64,000 bases of DNA, taken from contig JAUXMZ010000045.1 in assembly GCA_030683105.1 (NCBI GenBank), positions 1-64,000 of the forward strand, read 5' to 3'. This DNA is from Burkholderiales bacterium. Its GTDB lineage: Bacteria > Pseudomonadota > Gammaproteobacteria > Burkholderiales > SG8-41. The position numbers and the translations under genes were made by a program. Under the pieces are notes generated by a model. It was not told the DNA's origin and ran no database searches. It was given only the letters and a program-made list of their open reading frames with translations. This document shows, in pieces, positions 41,751 to 52,249 of the stretch. Each line of letters opens with the position of its first letter. Position 1 is the first letter of the stretch.

Positions 41751-43247
41751 TTAAGATCCGGGACTCGCCCAGCCCTTGGCCCGCCCCACCGCTTTTCTCC
41801 ATCCCGTCATCAGCGCACCGGCCTGATCGCGAGCCATTGCCGGCTCGAAGCGGCGATCGACCTGCCATTGCGCGGCGATGTCGCTTTCGTCCTTCCAGTA
41901 ACCGACAGCGAGCCCGGCCAGATACGCCGCACCCAGCGCCGTGGTCTCGGTCACTTTGGGCCTCACCACCGGCACGTCAAGCAGATCGGCCTGGAACTGC
42001 ATCAGCATGTCGTTGCGTGTCGCGCCGCCGTCTACCCGTAGTTCTGACAGCTTGATGCCCGAATCCGCTTCCATGGCTTGCAGCACTTCCGCCGATTGGT
42101 AGGCGATGCTCTCCAGCGCCGCTCGCGCGATGTGGCCTGCCGTCGAGCCGCGCGTCAGTCCCAGGATCGCACCCCGCGCATAAGGGTCCCAGTGCGGGCT
42201 GCCCAGGCCGGTGAATGCCGGCACCAGGTAGACATCGCCGTTGTCGGTGACACTGGCGGCAAGCGGCTCGACTTCGGCCGAGGTCTTGATGATGCCCAGC
42301 CCGTCGCGCAACCACTGGACTACCGCGCCCCCGACAAAAACGCTGCCCTCGAGCGCATACTCGCGCTGCGCACCGATCTGGCACGCCGCAGTCGTCAAAA
42401 GCTTGTTGCGCGACGCCACCGGTTGCTCGCCGGTGTGCATCAGCATGAAGCAACCGGTGCCATAGGTATTCTTGACCATGCCCGGCGCAATGCAGCGCTG
42501 CCCGAACAACGCCGCCTGCTGGTCGCCTCCGATACCCGCGATGGGGATGGGCGCGGCAAAGAGGTCCCCCGCTGTCTCCGCGACGACGCTGCTGGACGGC
42601 CTGACCTCGGGCAGCATTTCCCGGGGCACATCGAACAACCGCAACAATTCTTCGTCCCAGCATCCGTCGTGAATGTTGTAGAGCAGCGTGCGCGAGGCGT
42701 TGCTGGGATCGGTCACGTGCGCCGCCCCTCCCGACAGCTTCCAGACCAGCCAGCTGTCCACTGTACCGAATGCGAGCCTGCCCCGGCCCGCTCTTGAGCG
42801 TGCGCCGCTGACATGGTCGAGTATCCACTTGAGTTTGGTGGCGGAGAAATAGGCATCGAGCACCAGACCGGTTTTGGCGGCGATCGACGCTTCGTGTCCT
42901 GCTGACTTGAGCTGGTCGCAGTACCCCGCGGTGCGGCGGTCCTGCCAGACGATGGCATTGTGGATCGGCTCGCCGCTGTCGCGATCCCACACCACGGTGG
43001 TTTCGCGCTGGTTGGTAATGCCTATGGCGGCAATGTCCCGGGCATGTATGCCGGCTTGCGCCAGGGCTTCGGTGGCGACGGCGGCCTGGGTATCCCAGAT
43101 CTCAGCAGGGTCATGCTCGACCCATCCCGCCTCGGGATAGATCTGGGTAAACTCCCTTTGCGCCACCACCTTGACGGCACCGGCGTGGTCGAAAACGATG
43201 GCACGCGAACTCGTCGTGCCCTGATCCAGCGCTAGGATGTATGACAT
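41751..43247 (-). CDS. glpK: Glycerol kinase
   Basis: [54 protein letters not shown]. Confidence 0.97.
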   Translation of the reverse strand: MSYILALDQGTTSSRAIVFDHAGAVKVVAQREFTQIYPEAGWVEHDPAEIWDTQAAVATEALAQAGIHARDIAAIGITNQRETTVVWDRDSGEPIHNAIVWQDRRTAGYCDQLKSAGHEASIAAKTGLVLDAYFSATKLKWILDHVSGARSRAGRGRLAFGTVDSWLVWKLSGGAAHVTDPSNASRTLLYNIHDGCWDEELLRLFDVPREMLPEVRPSSSVVAETAGDLFAAPIPIAGIGGDQQAALFGQRCIAPGMVKNTYGTGCFMLMHTGEQPVASRNKLLTTAACQIGAQREYALEGSVFVGGAVVQWLRDGLGIIKTSAEVEPLAASVTDNGDVYLVPAFTGLGSPHWDPYARGAILGLTRGSTAGHIARAALESIAYQSAEVLQAMEADSGIKLSELRVDGGATRNDMLMQFQADLLDVPVVRPKVTETTALGAAYLAGLAVGYWKDESDIAAQWQVDRRFEPAMARDQAGALMTGWRKAVGRAKGWASPGS

Positions 43248-43433
43248 AGGCGTAGCAAGACTCCGGAAACGCGATGCCCGTCTATTGTAGGGCGAATTCC
43301 GGGATTATGCGGCAGTCATGCTGGGCCGCCCCCCCTCTCCAGCGCGGGGCAACGTGCTTTTCATTTAGCCCTGTCACAGCGCAACATTTTGGTTTATGCT
43401 TGGGGCTAGATGCATGCCAAGGGAGAACAGTAA

Positions 43434-43574
43434 ATGGCTTTCTACGCATTTTACGGAACTGCACTCGTCATATTGATACTGCACTTCACCGGCTGGCTGA
43501 AGCGCAACAACCTTGAATGGCTGGTGCTGGTACTTGCCGTAGCCACGTTTCCTGCCGTCATCTTCCTGAAATAA
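43434..43574 (+). CDS. Putative small membrane protein (46 aa)
   Basis: MAFYAFYGTALVILILHFTGWLKRNNLEWLVLVLAVATFPAVIFLK*; purine-rich gggagaa upstream; not in the supplied ORF track (below length cut-off). Confidence 0.5.
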   Translation: MAFYAFYGTALVILILHFTGWLKRNNLEWLVLVLAVATFPAVIFLK

Positions 43575-43602
43575 TTACCGCCCGCTTCCCCGTTTCAACG
43601 CG

Positions 43603-44349
43603 CTACTTGAATAGCAGCGCAATGCCGCTGCACATCAGCACGGCGCCCACTATGCGGTTGAACAGCAGCTGGTTGATGCGGCCGGCCATGAGCCCGCCGA
43701 GACGGGCGCCGATCAGCATCAGCGGCAGCGCCGCCGCTATCATCAGCAGTGTCGCCGTATCGTAAAATCCTATATTGGAATAACCGGTTACACGCATAAC
43801 CGCCTGCGTCATCAGTATGGTGGTGATGGTCACCCGGAAACTGTCCTTTTCAAGCCGTAACACGCCGAGGTAAATCGCGTAGAGCGGCCCGGCCGCGCCA
43901 CCGAACAGCGTGCCCACCAGTCCGCCCAGCGTGCACAGCACCACCGCCAGCGGCCATAGCCATTTGCGGGGCGGCGGCAGCATGCGCCCCGAAGTCGCTA
44001 TCGCATAAATCGCATACAGGACGACGAATACGCCAAAGGCCCTGGTCAGGCTGCGGGCATCCAGCGTCTGGAACAGATAGAGCCCCGCCACCACGCCGAT
44101 CAGCGTAAAAGGCGCAGCCCTCAGGATTTCCGCCCATACGATGTGACGCCAGCCCCCAAGCCAGTGTCCAAGAGATGAAACAATGGTGAGCACCGTAATG
44201 ACCGCCACCACGTTCTGTATCGGCAGCATCAGTGTCAGTAACGGTACCGCAATGGCATTGCCGCCGAATCCCGCCGTGCCGCGCACTGCGAAGGCGGCTA
44301 TCACCACCAGGGCGCAATAGACGAGTTGTACGGGACCCAGTGCCTCCAT
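43603..44349 (-). CDS. Sulfite exporter TauE/SafE family membrane protein
   Basis: Multi-TM; AAFAVRGTAGFGGNAIAVPLLTLMLPIQNVVAVITVLTIVSSLGHW; LGGLVGTLFGGAAGPLYAIYL. Confidence 0.88.
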   Translation of the reverse strand: MEALGPVQLVYCALVVIAAFAVRGTAGFGGNAIAVPLLTLMLPIQNVVAVITVLTIVSSLGHWLGGWRHIVWAEILRAAPFTLIGVVAGLYLFQTLDARSLTRAFGVFVVLYAIYAIATSGRMLPPPRKWLWPLAVVLCTLGGLVGTLFGGAAGPLYAIYLGVLRLEKDSFRVTITTILMTQAVMRVTGYSNIGFYDTATLLMIAAALPLMLIGARLGGLMAGRINQLLFNRIVGAVLMCSGIALLFK

Positions 44350-44350
44350 G

Positions 44351-45358
44351 CTACCGCGGCACCCGGCCAGCAACCGGGTATTTGGGATCGGTATAACCCG
44401 GAGTTGAACTATGGCCGCGCGGCACCAGGCTGTCGACCAAAGCCTCATCCTCCGCGTCAAACTTATTCCTGAGTGCAGCAAGATAATCCTGCCATTGCGC
44501 AAAGGTGCGCGGACCGGCGAGCACCGAGGTCACCAGCGCATTGTTAAGGACCCAGTTAAAGGCGAAGTGCGCCGCGCTCATGCCTTTTTTCGCGGCATGC
44601 CGCCCGAGCTTTTGCGCGATGGCCAGTGATTCCTTGCGAAACTCGGTCTCCATAAAGCGGCTGTCCCCGCGCCCCGCCCGGGATTTGGCGGGAAGCTTGG
44701 CAGCGCTCAGGTATTTCCCGGTAAGCACGCCGCGCGCCAGCGGGCTGTAGGGCACGATGCCCAGCCCGTAGTGGCGGCATGCCGGGAACATTTCCACTTC
44801 GGCAATGCGGTAAAGCGCGTGGTAGCACGGCTGCAGCACGGCCGGCTGCGGCAGGCCCCAACGCCGGCATTTCTCGACTATTTCCGCGATGCGCCAGCCT
44901 TGAAAATTGCTGAGCCCGAAATGGCGCACCTTGCCGGAGCGGATCAGTTCCGCCATGGTGCTCAGCGACTCTTCGAGCGGCGTGTCGCGGTCGTCGCGGT
45001 GAAAATAATAAATATCGATGAAATCGGTATTGAGCCGCTTGAGGCTGCCTGCCACCGCCTGCAGCATCCACTTGCGTCCCGCGCCCCCCGAATTCGGATC
45101 GTCAGCGACGACTTTATTGGTGAATTTGGTGGCAAGCACCCAGCGTTCGCGGTTTTTGGCAATCAGCTTGCCGACAATACGCTCCGAGTCTCCATCACCA
45201 TAAGTATCGGCGGTATCAATAAAGTTGACGCCTGCATCAAATGCCGAACGCACGATGCGCGTCGCGGTCGCCGCATCGCTGCGCTCGCCGAACATCATGG
45301 CGCCGAGACAGATTTTCGAAACTTTCAGCCCGCTGTTTCCCAGTCTGCAATATTCCAT
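44351..45358 (-). CDS. Aldo/keto reductase
   Basis: MEYCRLGNSGLKVSKICLGAMMFG; NFIDTADTYGDGDSERIVGKLI. Confidence 0.95.
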   Translation of the reverse strand: MEYCRLGNSGLKVSKICLGAMMFGERSDAATATRIVRSAFDAGVNFIDTADTYGDGDSERIVGKLIAKNRERWVLATKFTNKVVADDPNSGGAGRKWMLQAVAGSLKRLNTDFIDIYYFHRDDRDTPLEESLSTMAELIRSGKVRHFGLSNFQGWRIAEIVEKCRRWGLPQPAVLQPCYHALYRIAEVEMFPACRHYGLGIVPYSPLARGVLTGKYLSAAKLPAKSRAGRGDSRFMETEFRKESLAIAQKLGRHAAKKGMSAAHFAFNWVLNNALVTSVLAGPRTFAQWQDYLAALRNKFDAEDEALVDSLVPRGHSSTPGYTDPKYPVAGRVPR

Positions 45359-45423
45359 GGCGACATCCCCGATGTTGAAGGTGATTTACGACGCGCCCAA
45401 GCTACAGCCTGTCCGGCCACGCC

Positions 45424-46644
45424 TCAGGCTGTAACATTTCCCGGCTGCCGGTCGGCGCTCCGTGCCGCTCTCAGCAGGATCCAGCCCGCGAGCGCGGCCA
45501 CGGCCAGCGCCCCAAAGCTCGCGGTATAACTGCCGATATAGCGATAACCCGCGGCAAACAATGCCGGTCCGACGAGGGTCCCGGCAAATATCCATACCAT
45601 GATCCCTCCGGTTGCGGTGCTGACCATGCCCTTGGGGCTCAGACGCGCGATTTGCGCGTGCAGCACGCCGTTCCAGCCGTAGACCATGGCGCCGAACACG
45701 ATGTAATGCAGCGCCAGCAGCGCCGGCGGCCACGCCGAATTGATAAATGCGGTGATGATGCAACAGGCGGCAACCACCAGGTCCGTGACGCCGAGTATCC
45801 TGATGCTTCTTCCGGTGACATCGGCAATCCAGCCCAGCATCAAGCGCCCGCTCATGCCTGCGATCTGCACCAGTGCGAACATGAAGCCGGCCTCGATGAG
45901 GCTGTAGCCCGCCTCTTTCACCAGCAGGGTAACGGTAAAGGTTCCCAGGCAAAGCTGCACGAAGGAGAAAAAGAACGAGGCAAAAGCAAGGTGCCGCATC
46001 GCCGGATAGCGCCACAACAGCCTGACGCCCATCAGAATTTGTCCCTGCATCCGGGCTGCGGGATCGCGGTCATCGTCCCATAGGGGGCGCATACGCTGCA
46101 GCACAATGACCATGCCGATGCCGTATAGAATCACCGCGACCAGTGACCAGCGCCAGCCCATGCCAAGGGTGATGGACGGCGCCAACAGTGCGATCGTTGC
46201 CCACCCCAGCGGCACGCCCGTCTGCTTGATCGAAAACAGCAGGTTGAGACGCTGGGGCGCGGTGAAGCGGAACAGCAGGTGTGCGGCACCCGCCGCAACC
46301 AGGGCCGCGCTTGCCCCCACCAGAACTGATGACAGCGCGATGAAATACAGATTGCCGACGAGCGCCAGGCACATCCCCATGACGCACATGCCCAGCGCGA
46401 GCTGCATCGTCCTGCATGCGCCCCATCGCAGCACCGCTGTCCCGACAGTCGGTGAGACCGCCATGGCCGAGCCAAACAGCAGGCTCATCTGATAACCGAC
46501 CAGCGAAGCATCAACATCAAGGCGGGTTGCCAGCTGCGGCGCAATTACCGGGAAAATGGCGATGGCCATCGCCACCGCGACCTGCGAGCCCGTAGTCCCC
46601 AATACGATGCCGGTGATGCCGGGTGGTCTGGTGTCAGGATTCAC
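45424..46644 (-). CDS. MFS transporter
   Basis: Twelve-TM-like hydrophobic protein; LFSIKQTGVPLGWATIALLAPSI. Confidence 0.88.
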   Translation of the reverse strand: MNPDTRPPGITGIVLGTTGSQVAVAMAIAIFPVIAPQLATRLDVDASLVGYQMSLLFGSAMAVSPTVGTAVLRWGACRTMQLALGMCVMGMCLALVGNLYFIALSSVLVGASAALVAAGAAHLLFRFTAPQRLNLLFSIKQTGVPLGWATIALLAPSITLGMGWRWSLVAVILYGIGMVIVLQRMRPLWDDDRDPAARMQGQILMGVRLLWRYPAMRHLAFASFFFSFVQLCLGTFTVTLLVKEAGYSLIEAGFMFALVQIAGMSGRLMLGWIADVTGRSIRILGVTDLVVAACCIITAFINSAWPPALLALHYIVFGAMVYGWNGVLHAQIARLSPKGMVSTATGGIMVWIFAGTLVGPALFAAGYRYIGSYTASFGALAVAALAGWILLRAARSADRQPGNVTA

Positions 46645-46773
46645 GATGTGGACGATAGAAAAAATGCGGGCAGCCCATTATACGGGCAGCCAGTGTAGGA
46701 TACCGGTTACGACATCAATCCGGATTACACCGGCAAGACTACGACTCCGCGTAACAGTGGAGCAGGAAACGCC

Positions 46774-47397
46774 ATGGCCGCAAAACGAACCACCCCGTCT
46801 TCCAAAGCAAAGCAGCGTCTGATCGTCGCGATCACCGGCGCCACAGGAACCCTGTATGGCGTGCGCATCCTCGAAATGCTGCGCGCCATTGGCGGGTGGG
46901 AAACCCACCTGATCCTGTCGGAACCCGGCGCGCTCAACGCCTGGCAGGATCATGGCCTCAGGCGCAAGGACATAGCCAGGCTGGCAGACGTCGAGCATAA
47001 CGCGCGGGACATTGGCGCATCGGTTGCCAGCGGCTCTTTCATCACCCACGGCATGGTGATCGCGCCGTGCTCGATGAAAACACTCGCCGGAGTGGCCCAC
47101 GGTTATGCCGACAATCTGGTGAGCCGTGCCGCGGACGTCATACTCAAGGAGAGGCGGCGGCTGGTGCTGCTGACCCGCGAGGCGCCGCTCAACCTCGCGC
47201 ATCTGCGCAACATGGTCGCGGTCACGGAAATGGGCGGCATCGTATTTCCGCCGGTACCCGCGTTCTACAGCCGCGCCCAGACCATCGATGGCCTGGTCGA
47301 CCACACCGCGGGCCGCGTGCTCGATCTGTTCGGCGTGGAACACGACAGAATCGAACGCTGGCAGGGCATGAAAAACGCCGCCACGACCAACAAATAA
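46774..47397 (+). CDS. UbiX-family flavin prenyltransferase
   Basis: RLIVAITGATGTLYGVRILEMLRAIGGWETHLILSEPG; APCSMKTLAGVAHGYADNLVSRAADVILKERRRLVLLTREAPLNLAHLRNM. Confidence 0.93.
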   Translation: MAAKRTTPSSKAKQRLIVAITGATGTLYGVRILEMLRAIGGWETHLILSEPGALNAWQDHGLRRKDIARLADVEHNARDIGASVASGSFITHGMVIAPCSMKTLAGVAHGYADNLVSRAADVILKERRRLVLLTREAPLNLAHLRNMVAVTEMGGIVFPPVPAFYSRAQTIDGLVDHTAGRVLDLFGVEHDRIERWQGMKNAATTNK

Positions 47398-47450
47398 CAT
47401 ACGGTGGCCCGCACTTTTTAACCCGGGAGCCCTCGTGGCTCTGTGCCTGA

Positions 47451-48446
47451 ATGCCCATCAAGAAAATACATGTGCATATAGAGAATGCGCGCAAAAAAGC
47501 GAGCATTTTTCATATTACGCAGGAACTATGGGACGCAGCCTGCCTGCGTCATCGCACCCTGGCGCGAAACCTGAGCGTCACCATCGGCTGGGATGGCGAC
47601 ATGCTCGAGACCGCGCTCAAGACGGCCGGCATGGTCATCGGCGTGCCCCCGCGCCGGGACGACCTGCGCAAGCGCGCACCGTGCCTGCGCTGGCTGCACG
47701 CAACTTCCGCCGGCGTCGACGGCCTGATGCCGCTCGACTGGTTGCCGCGCGGCGTCGTGTTCACCAACAACCGCGGTGCGCACGGCGGCAAAGCCGAGCA
47801 ATACATGCGCATGGCGCTGACCATGCTCAATACCCGCATGCCCGAACTCATTGCCAACCAGCACAGACATCACTGGCAGCAGCTGTTTTCTCCCGACATC
47901 GCCGGCAAAACCACGCTGATCGTGGGACTCGGCGATCTCGGCGAAGGTGCCGCGCGCGCGGCCCGGCAGCTTGGCATGAAGGTCATCGGCGTGCGGCGCA
48001 GCGCCCGAAAATCGCGTTTTGCCGATTCAGTTCATTCCTACGCCAGGCTCGATGCGCTGTTGCCCAAAGCGGATTTTCTGGTGCTGGCGGTCCCCCTCAC
48101 TGCGCAAACGCGCAATCTGCTCGATCGCAGGCGCCTGGATTTGCTGAAACCCACTGCTGGCGTGATCAACATCGCACGCGCTCCGGTTGCCGACTACGAT
48201 GCCTTGTGCGACAAGCTGCGCCGCGGCGAACTTGCCGGTGCCGTGCTCGACGTGGTCGAGCCCGAGCCGCTGCCGTCCGGGTCACCTCTGTGGGACACGC
48301 CCAATCTCGTCATCACGCCGCACATTTCATGCGATGACGGCGAGCGTTACATCGACATCTCGCTCGACCTGTGGTTCGAAGATCTGGCGCGCCTGCTTGA
48401 CGGCAAGCCGCTCAAACGCCGCGTGAACCCCAAGCTTGGATATTAA
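47451..48446 (+). CDS. D-2-hydroxyacid dehydrogenase family
   Basis: AGKTTLIVGLGDLGEGAARAARQLGMKVIGVRRSARKS; GVINIARAPVADYDAL; VEPEPLPSGSPLWDTPNLVITPHIS. Confidence 0.92.
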   Translation: MPIKKIHVHIENARKKASIFHITQELWDAACLRHRTLARNLSVTIGWDGDMLETALKTAGMVIGVPPRRDDLRKRAPCLRWLHATSAGVDGLMPLDWLPRGVVFTNNRGAHGGKAEQYMRMALTMLNTRMPELIANQHRHHWQQLFSPDIAGKTTLIVGLGDLGEGAARAARQLGMKVIGVRRSARKSRFADSVHSYARLDALLPKADFLVLAVPLTAQTRNLLDRRRLDLLKPTAGVINIARAPVADYDALCDKLRRGELAGAVLDVVEPEPLPSGSPLWDTPNLVITPHISCDDGERYIDISLDLWFEDLARLLDGKPLKRRVNPKLGY

Positions 48447-48508
48447 ATATATATTTAATATCAATAACTTAGTTATTATTCTCGAGCATGGCGACGCAGC
48501 ATCCCGGC

Positions 48509-48548
48509 AAAAAAATGCCCCATCGTGCCGCAGGGACAGAATGGGGCG
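48509..48548 (-). terminator. Intrinsic terminator downstream of Bug gene
   Basis: Minus strand gccccat...atggggc followed by ATTTTTTTG. Confidence 0.7.
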
Positions 48549-48570
48549 CTTAGTGCTGGTAAAGCGCGGA

Positions 48571-49557
48571 TTACTCGAGCTTGATGCCCGCGGTCTTGAT
48601 GACCTTGGAATACTTGTCGAGTTCGGTCTTGATCAGCTTGTTCATTTCCGCCGGTGTGTTGGTCACCGGCGAGGCGCCGTTTCTTTCAAACTGCTCTTTC
48701 ATCTCCGGCGACTGCGCGATCTTGGTGAGTTCGCCCTGCAATTGCTTGAGGATGGGCGCCGGTGTGCCCTTGGGGGCGAAAAAACCCATCCACAGCGACA
48801 CTTCGAATCCCGGGAACCCAGACTCTGCCACGGTCGGCACTTCGGGCAGAGCCGGCGAACGCTTGGCCGTACCCACTGCCAGCGCGCGCAGTTTGCCGGA
48901 CTTGGCATGCGGCAACACCGCCGGCATGCTGCCGAACAGCGCCTGGACCTGTCCGCCCATCGTTGCCGTGCCCGCCGGGCCGTTGCCGTTGTACGGGATG
49001 TGGACGACGTCAATGCCGGCCGAAGTCTTGAGCATTTCCATCGCCAGTTGCGTGGTGGAACCGGTGCCGGCGGACGCATAGTTGAGCTTGCCCGGTTGTG
49101 ATTTGGCCAGGGCGATAAATTCCTTGAGGTTGTTGGCCTTCACCCCGGGATGCACCACCAGCAGATACGGCGTCGAGGCAACCAGCGTGATCGGCTCAAA
49201 ATCCTTGACCGCATCGTACTTGAGCTTGCCATAAGCCGCCGGCGCGATGACGTGCGTGCTGGTCGTGCCCATGGTCAGGGTATAACCGTCTGGATTGGCC
49301 TTGGCGGCGATCTCCGTGCCCAGCGTGCCGCCGGCGCCGCCACGGTTGTCGATCACCACCTGCGTGCCCAGACGCTCGCCCAGTTTCTGCCCCACCACGC
49401 GCGCGATGATATCGGTGGAGCCACCCGGCGGGAACGCCACGATCAACCGGATCGGCTTATTCGGATAAGCGCTTTGCGCGAACGTTGCAGCGGACGCGAC
49501 AGACAACGAAAGCGCGGCCAGGACCGCTGCAGTGATGCGGGTAGTTTTTTTCATCAT
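48571..49557 (-). CDS. Bug-family TTT substrate-binding protein
   Basis: AYPNKPIRLIVAFPPGGSTDIIARVVGQKLGERLGTQVVIDNRGGAGGTLGTEIAA. Confidence 0.95.
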   Translation of the reverse strand: MMKKTTRITAAVLAALSLSVASAATFAQSAYPNKPIRLIVAFPPGGSTDIIARVVGQKLGERLGTQVVIDNRGGAGGTLGTEIAAKANPDGYTLTMGTTSTHVIAPAAYGKLKYDAVKDFEPITLVASTPYLLVVHPGVKANNLKEFIALAKSQPGKLNYASAGTGSTTQLAMEMLKTSAGIDVVHIPYNGNGPAGTATMGGQVQALFGSMPAVLPHAKSGKLRALAVGTAKRSPALPEVPTVAESGFPGFEVSLWMGFFAPKGTPAPILKQLQGELTKIAQSPEMKEQFERNGASPVTNTPAEMNKLIKTELDKYSKVIKTAGIKLE

Positions 49558-49572
49558 TTCTCCGTGTTATAT

Positions 49573-49602
49573 AAAAACACGCGGACTGGCCGCGTGTTTT
49601 TT
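49573..49602. terminator. Hairpin with T/A tails between tctA and the Bug gene
   Basis: aaaaacacgcgg-actgg-ccgcgtgttttttg. Confidence 0.75.
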
Positions 49603-49631
49603 GTTTGTCAACTCAAAACGATCCTGATGAC

Positions 49632-51173
49632 CTAAGCCGCGGCATCTTCCTCCAGCACCTCTTCGCGCTTCTTCCTCACCGCCGGCAGGATCATGAAGAA
49701 CAGCAGCAGCGCGGTTGCAATCAGGAAACCGGCGCTGATCGGACGGGTCAGGAATACCGTCGGGTCGCCGCGTGAAATGAGCAGCGCGCGCCTCAGGTTT
49801 TCCTCCATCAACGGCCCCAGCACAAACGCCAGAATCAACGGCGCCGGCTCGCACTTGAGTTTCACGAACACATACCCCATCAAGCCGAAGAAAACGGTCA
49901 GATAAATGTCCATGTCGAGGTTGTTGACGCTGTAGACGCCGATCGCCATGAACACCATGATCGCCGGAAACAGGTAGCGGTATGGCACCTGAAGCAGTTT
50001 GACCCACAGGCCGATCAAGGGCAGGTTCAGGATCACCAGCATCGCATTGCCTATCCACATGCTGGCAATCAGCCCCCAGAACAGGTCCGGACGCTGCGTC
50101 ATCACCTGCGGTCCGGGCGCGATACCCTGAATCGTCAGCGCGCCCAGCATCAGCGCCATGGTGGCGCTGCCGGGTATGCCCAGCGTCAGCGTCGGTATGA
50201 ACGCGCACTGGGCGGCAGCATTGTTAGCCGACTCCGGTCCTGCCACACCCTGGATCGCGCCCTTGCCGAACATCGAGTTGTCCTTCGCCATCTTCTTCTC
50301 GACGGCGTAGCTCGAAAACGCGCTGATGGTGGGGCCGGCGCCCGGCAGGGTGCCGAAGAACGCGCCGATCGCGGTGCCGCGCATGATCGAACCGATCGAG
50401 ATCTTGATATCGTGCCAGGTCGGCATCAGGCCGTGTATTTTCTTCGTCAGCAGTTCCCGGTGCTGGGCATCCTTGCCCTTGCCGAGATTGGAAAGAATCT
50501 CGGCAAAACCGAACAGGCCCATCGCAACCACGACGAAGCTCAGGCCGTCAGCCAGGCCCGAAGCGCCGAAAGTAAAGCGCGACATACCGGAGTTGACGTC
50601 GGTGCCGACGATGCCGAAGATCAGACCCAGGAAAATCATGGCGATCGCCTTGAGCAGCGAGCCGTGGGCCAGCACCGCGGAAGCGATCAGGCCCATCACC
50701 ATCAGCGAGAAATACTCGGGCGCGCCGAACTTGAGCGCCACCTCAGCCAGCGGCGGACCAGCTACCGCGATGATCAGCGTGCACACCGTGCCGGCAAAAA
50801 ACGAACCGACGGCGGCTATGGCCAGTGCGGGTCCCGCGCGGCCGTTCTTCGCCATCTGATAACCGTCGATACAGGTGACCACCGAAGCCGATTCGCCGGG
50901 CAGGTTCACCAGAATCGCGGTGGTCGAGCCGCCATACTGCGTGCCGTAGTAAATCCCGGCCAGCATGATCAGCGCGCCGACCGGCGGCAGGTTGAACGTT
51001 GCCGGCAACAACATCGCAATCGCGGCCAGCGGCCCGATGCCCGGCAGCACACCGACGATGGTGCCGAGGAATACCCCGGCAAAACAATATCCGAGGTTCT
51101 GGACTGTTACCGCCGTCTGGAACCCGAGCATCAGGTTCGGGAATAATTGTGCCAGACCTTCAAAGCCTTCCAT
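49632..51173 (-). CDS. tctA: Tripartite tricarboxylate transporter permease TctA
   Basis: [84 protein letters not shown]. Confidence 0.96.
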   Translation of the reverse strand: MEGFEGLAQLFPNLMLGFQTAVTVQNLGYCFAGVFLGTIVGVLPGIGPLAAIAMLLPATFNLPPVGALIMLAGIYYGTQYGGSTTAILVNLPGESASVVTCIDGYQMAKNGRAGPALAIAAVGSFFAGTVCTLIIAVAGPPLAEVALKFGAPEYFSLMVMGLIASAVLAHGSLLKAIAMIFLGLIFGIVGTDVNSGMSRFTFGASGLADGLSFVVVAMGLFGFAEILSNLGKGKDAQHRELLTKKIHGLMPTWHDIKISIGSIMRGTAIGAFFGTLPGAGPTISAFSSYAVEKKMAKDNSMFGKGAIQGVAGPESANNAAAQCAFIPTLTLGIPGSATMALMLGALTIQGIAPGPQVMTQRPDLFWGLIASMWIGNAMLVILNLPLIGLWVKLLQVPYRYLFPAIMVFMAIGVYSVNNLDMDIYLTVFFGLMGYVFVKLKCEPAPLILAFVLGPLMEENLRRALLISRGDPTVFLTRPISAGFLIATALLLFFMILPAVRKKREEVLEEDAAA

Positions 51174-51174
51174 A

Positions 51175-51621
51175 TTATCTCTCCCAGTACAGCGGGTACG
51201 GCAGATCCAGGCCATAGATGAACAGCGCCCAGGATCCCACGATAAGAACGATGGTCATGATGATGACTTCGACCCATTTAAATTCGCGCCCGGCAGCGGC
51301 ACACAGAACGATCAGCGCTATCATTGAGGGAACGAACCCCAGGCGATCCATGCCCCAGCCGAAAATCGCGAAGGCCACACTCAGGAAAATCATCGGCCTC
51401 CAGGCGAAAGGCTCGATGGCCGGGCCCTCGAACTTAAAGGCTGTGAGGGTGACTATCACGCCAAATAAAATAAGCATTCCGCCGAGGACGATGGGGAAAT
51501 ACCCCGGCCCCATGCGCATTGCCGAACCGAAGGGATAATCGCGGGATATAAACATCGCAAGCAAACCGAAGCCGATAAACATCATTCCGGACCAAAAGTC
51601 TTCCTGACTTTTAATTTTCAC
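51175..51621 (-). CDS. tctB: Tripartite tricarboxylate transporter TctB family
   Basis: KIKSQEDFWSGMMFIGFGLLAMFISRDYPFGSAMRMGPGYFPIVLGGMLILFGVIV; GTG start with GGAGAAAACT upstream. Confidence 0.9.
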   Translation of the reverse strand: MKIKSQEDFWSGMMFIGFGLLAMFISRDYPFGSAMRMGPGYFPIVLGGMLILFGVIVTLTAFKFEGPAIEPFAWRPMIFLSVAFAIFGWGMDRLGFVPSMIALIVLCAAAGREFKWVEVIIMTIVLIVGSWALFIYGLDLPYPLYWER

Positions 51622-52019
51622 AGTTTTCTCCTGACAACCTTTTGCTATGACACATTGAATATAAAATCCTCTGAAGTCCAGCCTGATTCCAAGGGAAATT
51701 TGCCACTGGCTGAAATCAAAAAAGCAGTAAAGGTAATCCTCAAGCCTTACAAAAGCCTTACTGCCGGAGGTTTCTGATGCTCCCGGACATGGCGAAAAAT
51801 CCAACCATGCTCCGGCAAATCTCAATTCTAAATCTCAATTCTCATGACACCGAAGGCCAAAAACCTATCCTCGACCGTCTTCCCCCTTGTCAAACCCCGA
51901 CACTTTACACAAAACCGCACGATTACGACAATCTGTTTTTCTGCCATCGCTTATGTCGCATCGCAACAAAACGGCGGATGGCCGTTTCCAACAAAGCCTT
52001 GGCGCCTCCTTATTCCTGG

Positions 52020-52125
52020 CTTACCGTACCCGCCTTGATCAGCGTCGTCAGTCGCTCGGATTTGGTCCTGATGAAGGCGGCAAACCCGTCGGTCGCGCCG
52101 CCGCCAGCATGCCTGCCACGCGTAC
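52020..52125 (-). pseudogene. 3' remnant of a Bug-family receptor gene
   Basis: Minus strand translates ...GGGATDGFAAFIRTKSERLTTLIKAGTVSQE*, resembling Bug C-termini (compare EFARFIRSEYEKWGKVIKTANIKLQ at 54750); no upstream Bug coding frame. Confidence 0.6.
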
Positions 52126-52249
52126 GCTGATTCTCATGTTGTCCATGCGCTGACTTTGTCGGCCGGCTTGACCATATTAGCGATATGGCCTGCGGGATGC
52201 TTCGCGTCCTGAGCCAAAATCGTGACAGCGCATCTCGCGTTTCATCATG

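Noticed and set aside
45405-45435. ACAGCCTG...CAGGCTGT hairpin as another family E copy
   Set aside because: Only the short core motif matches; none of the family E flanks are present, so treated as an incidental hairpin at a gene end.
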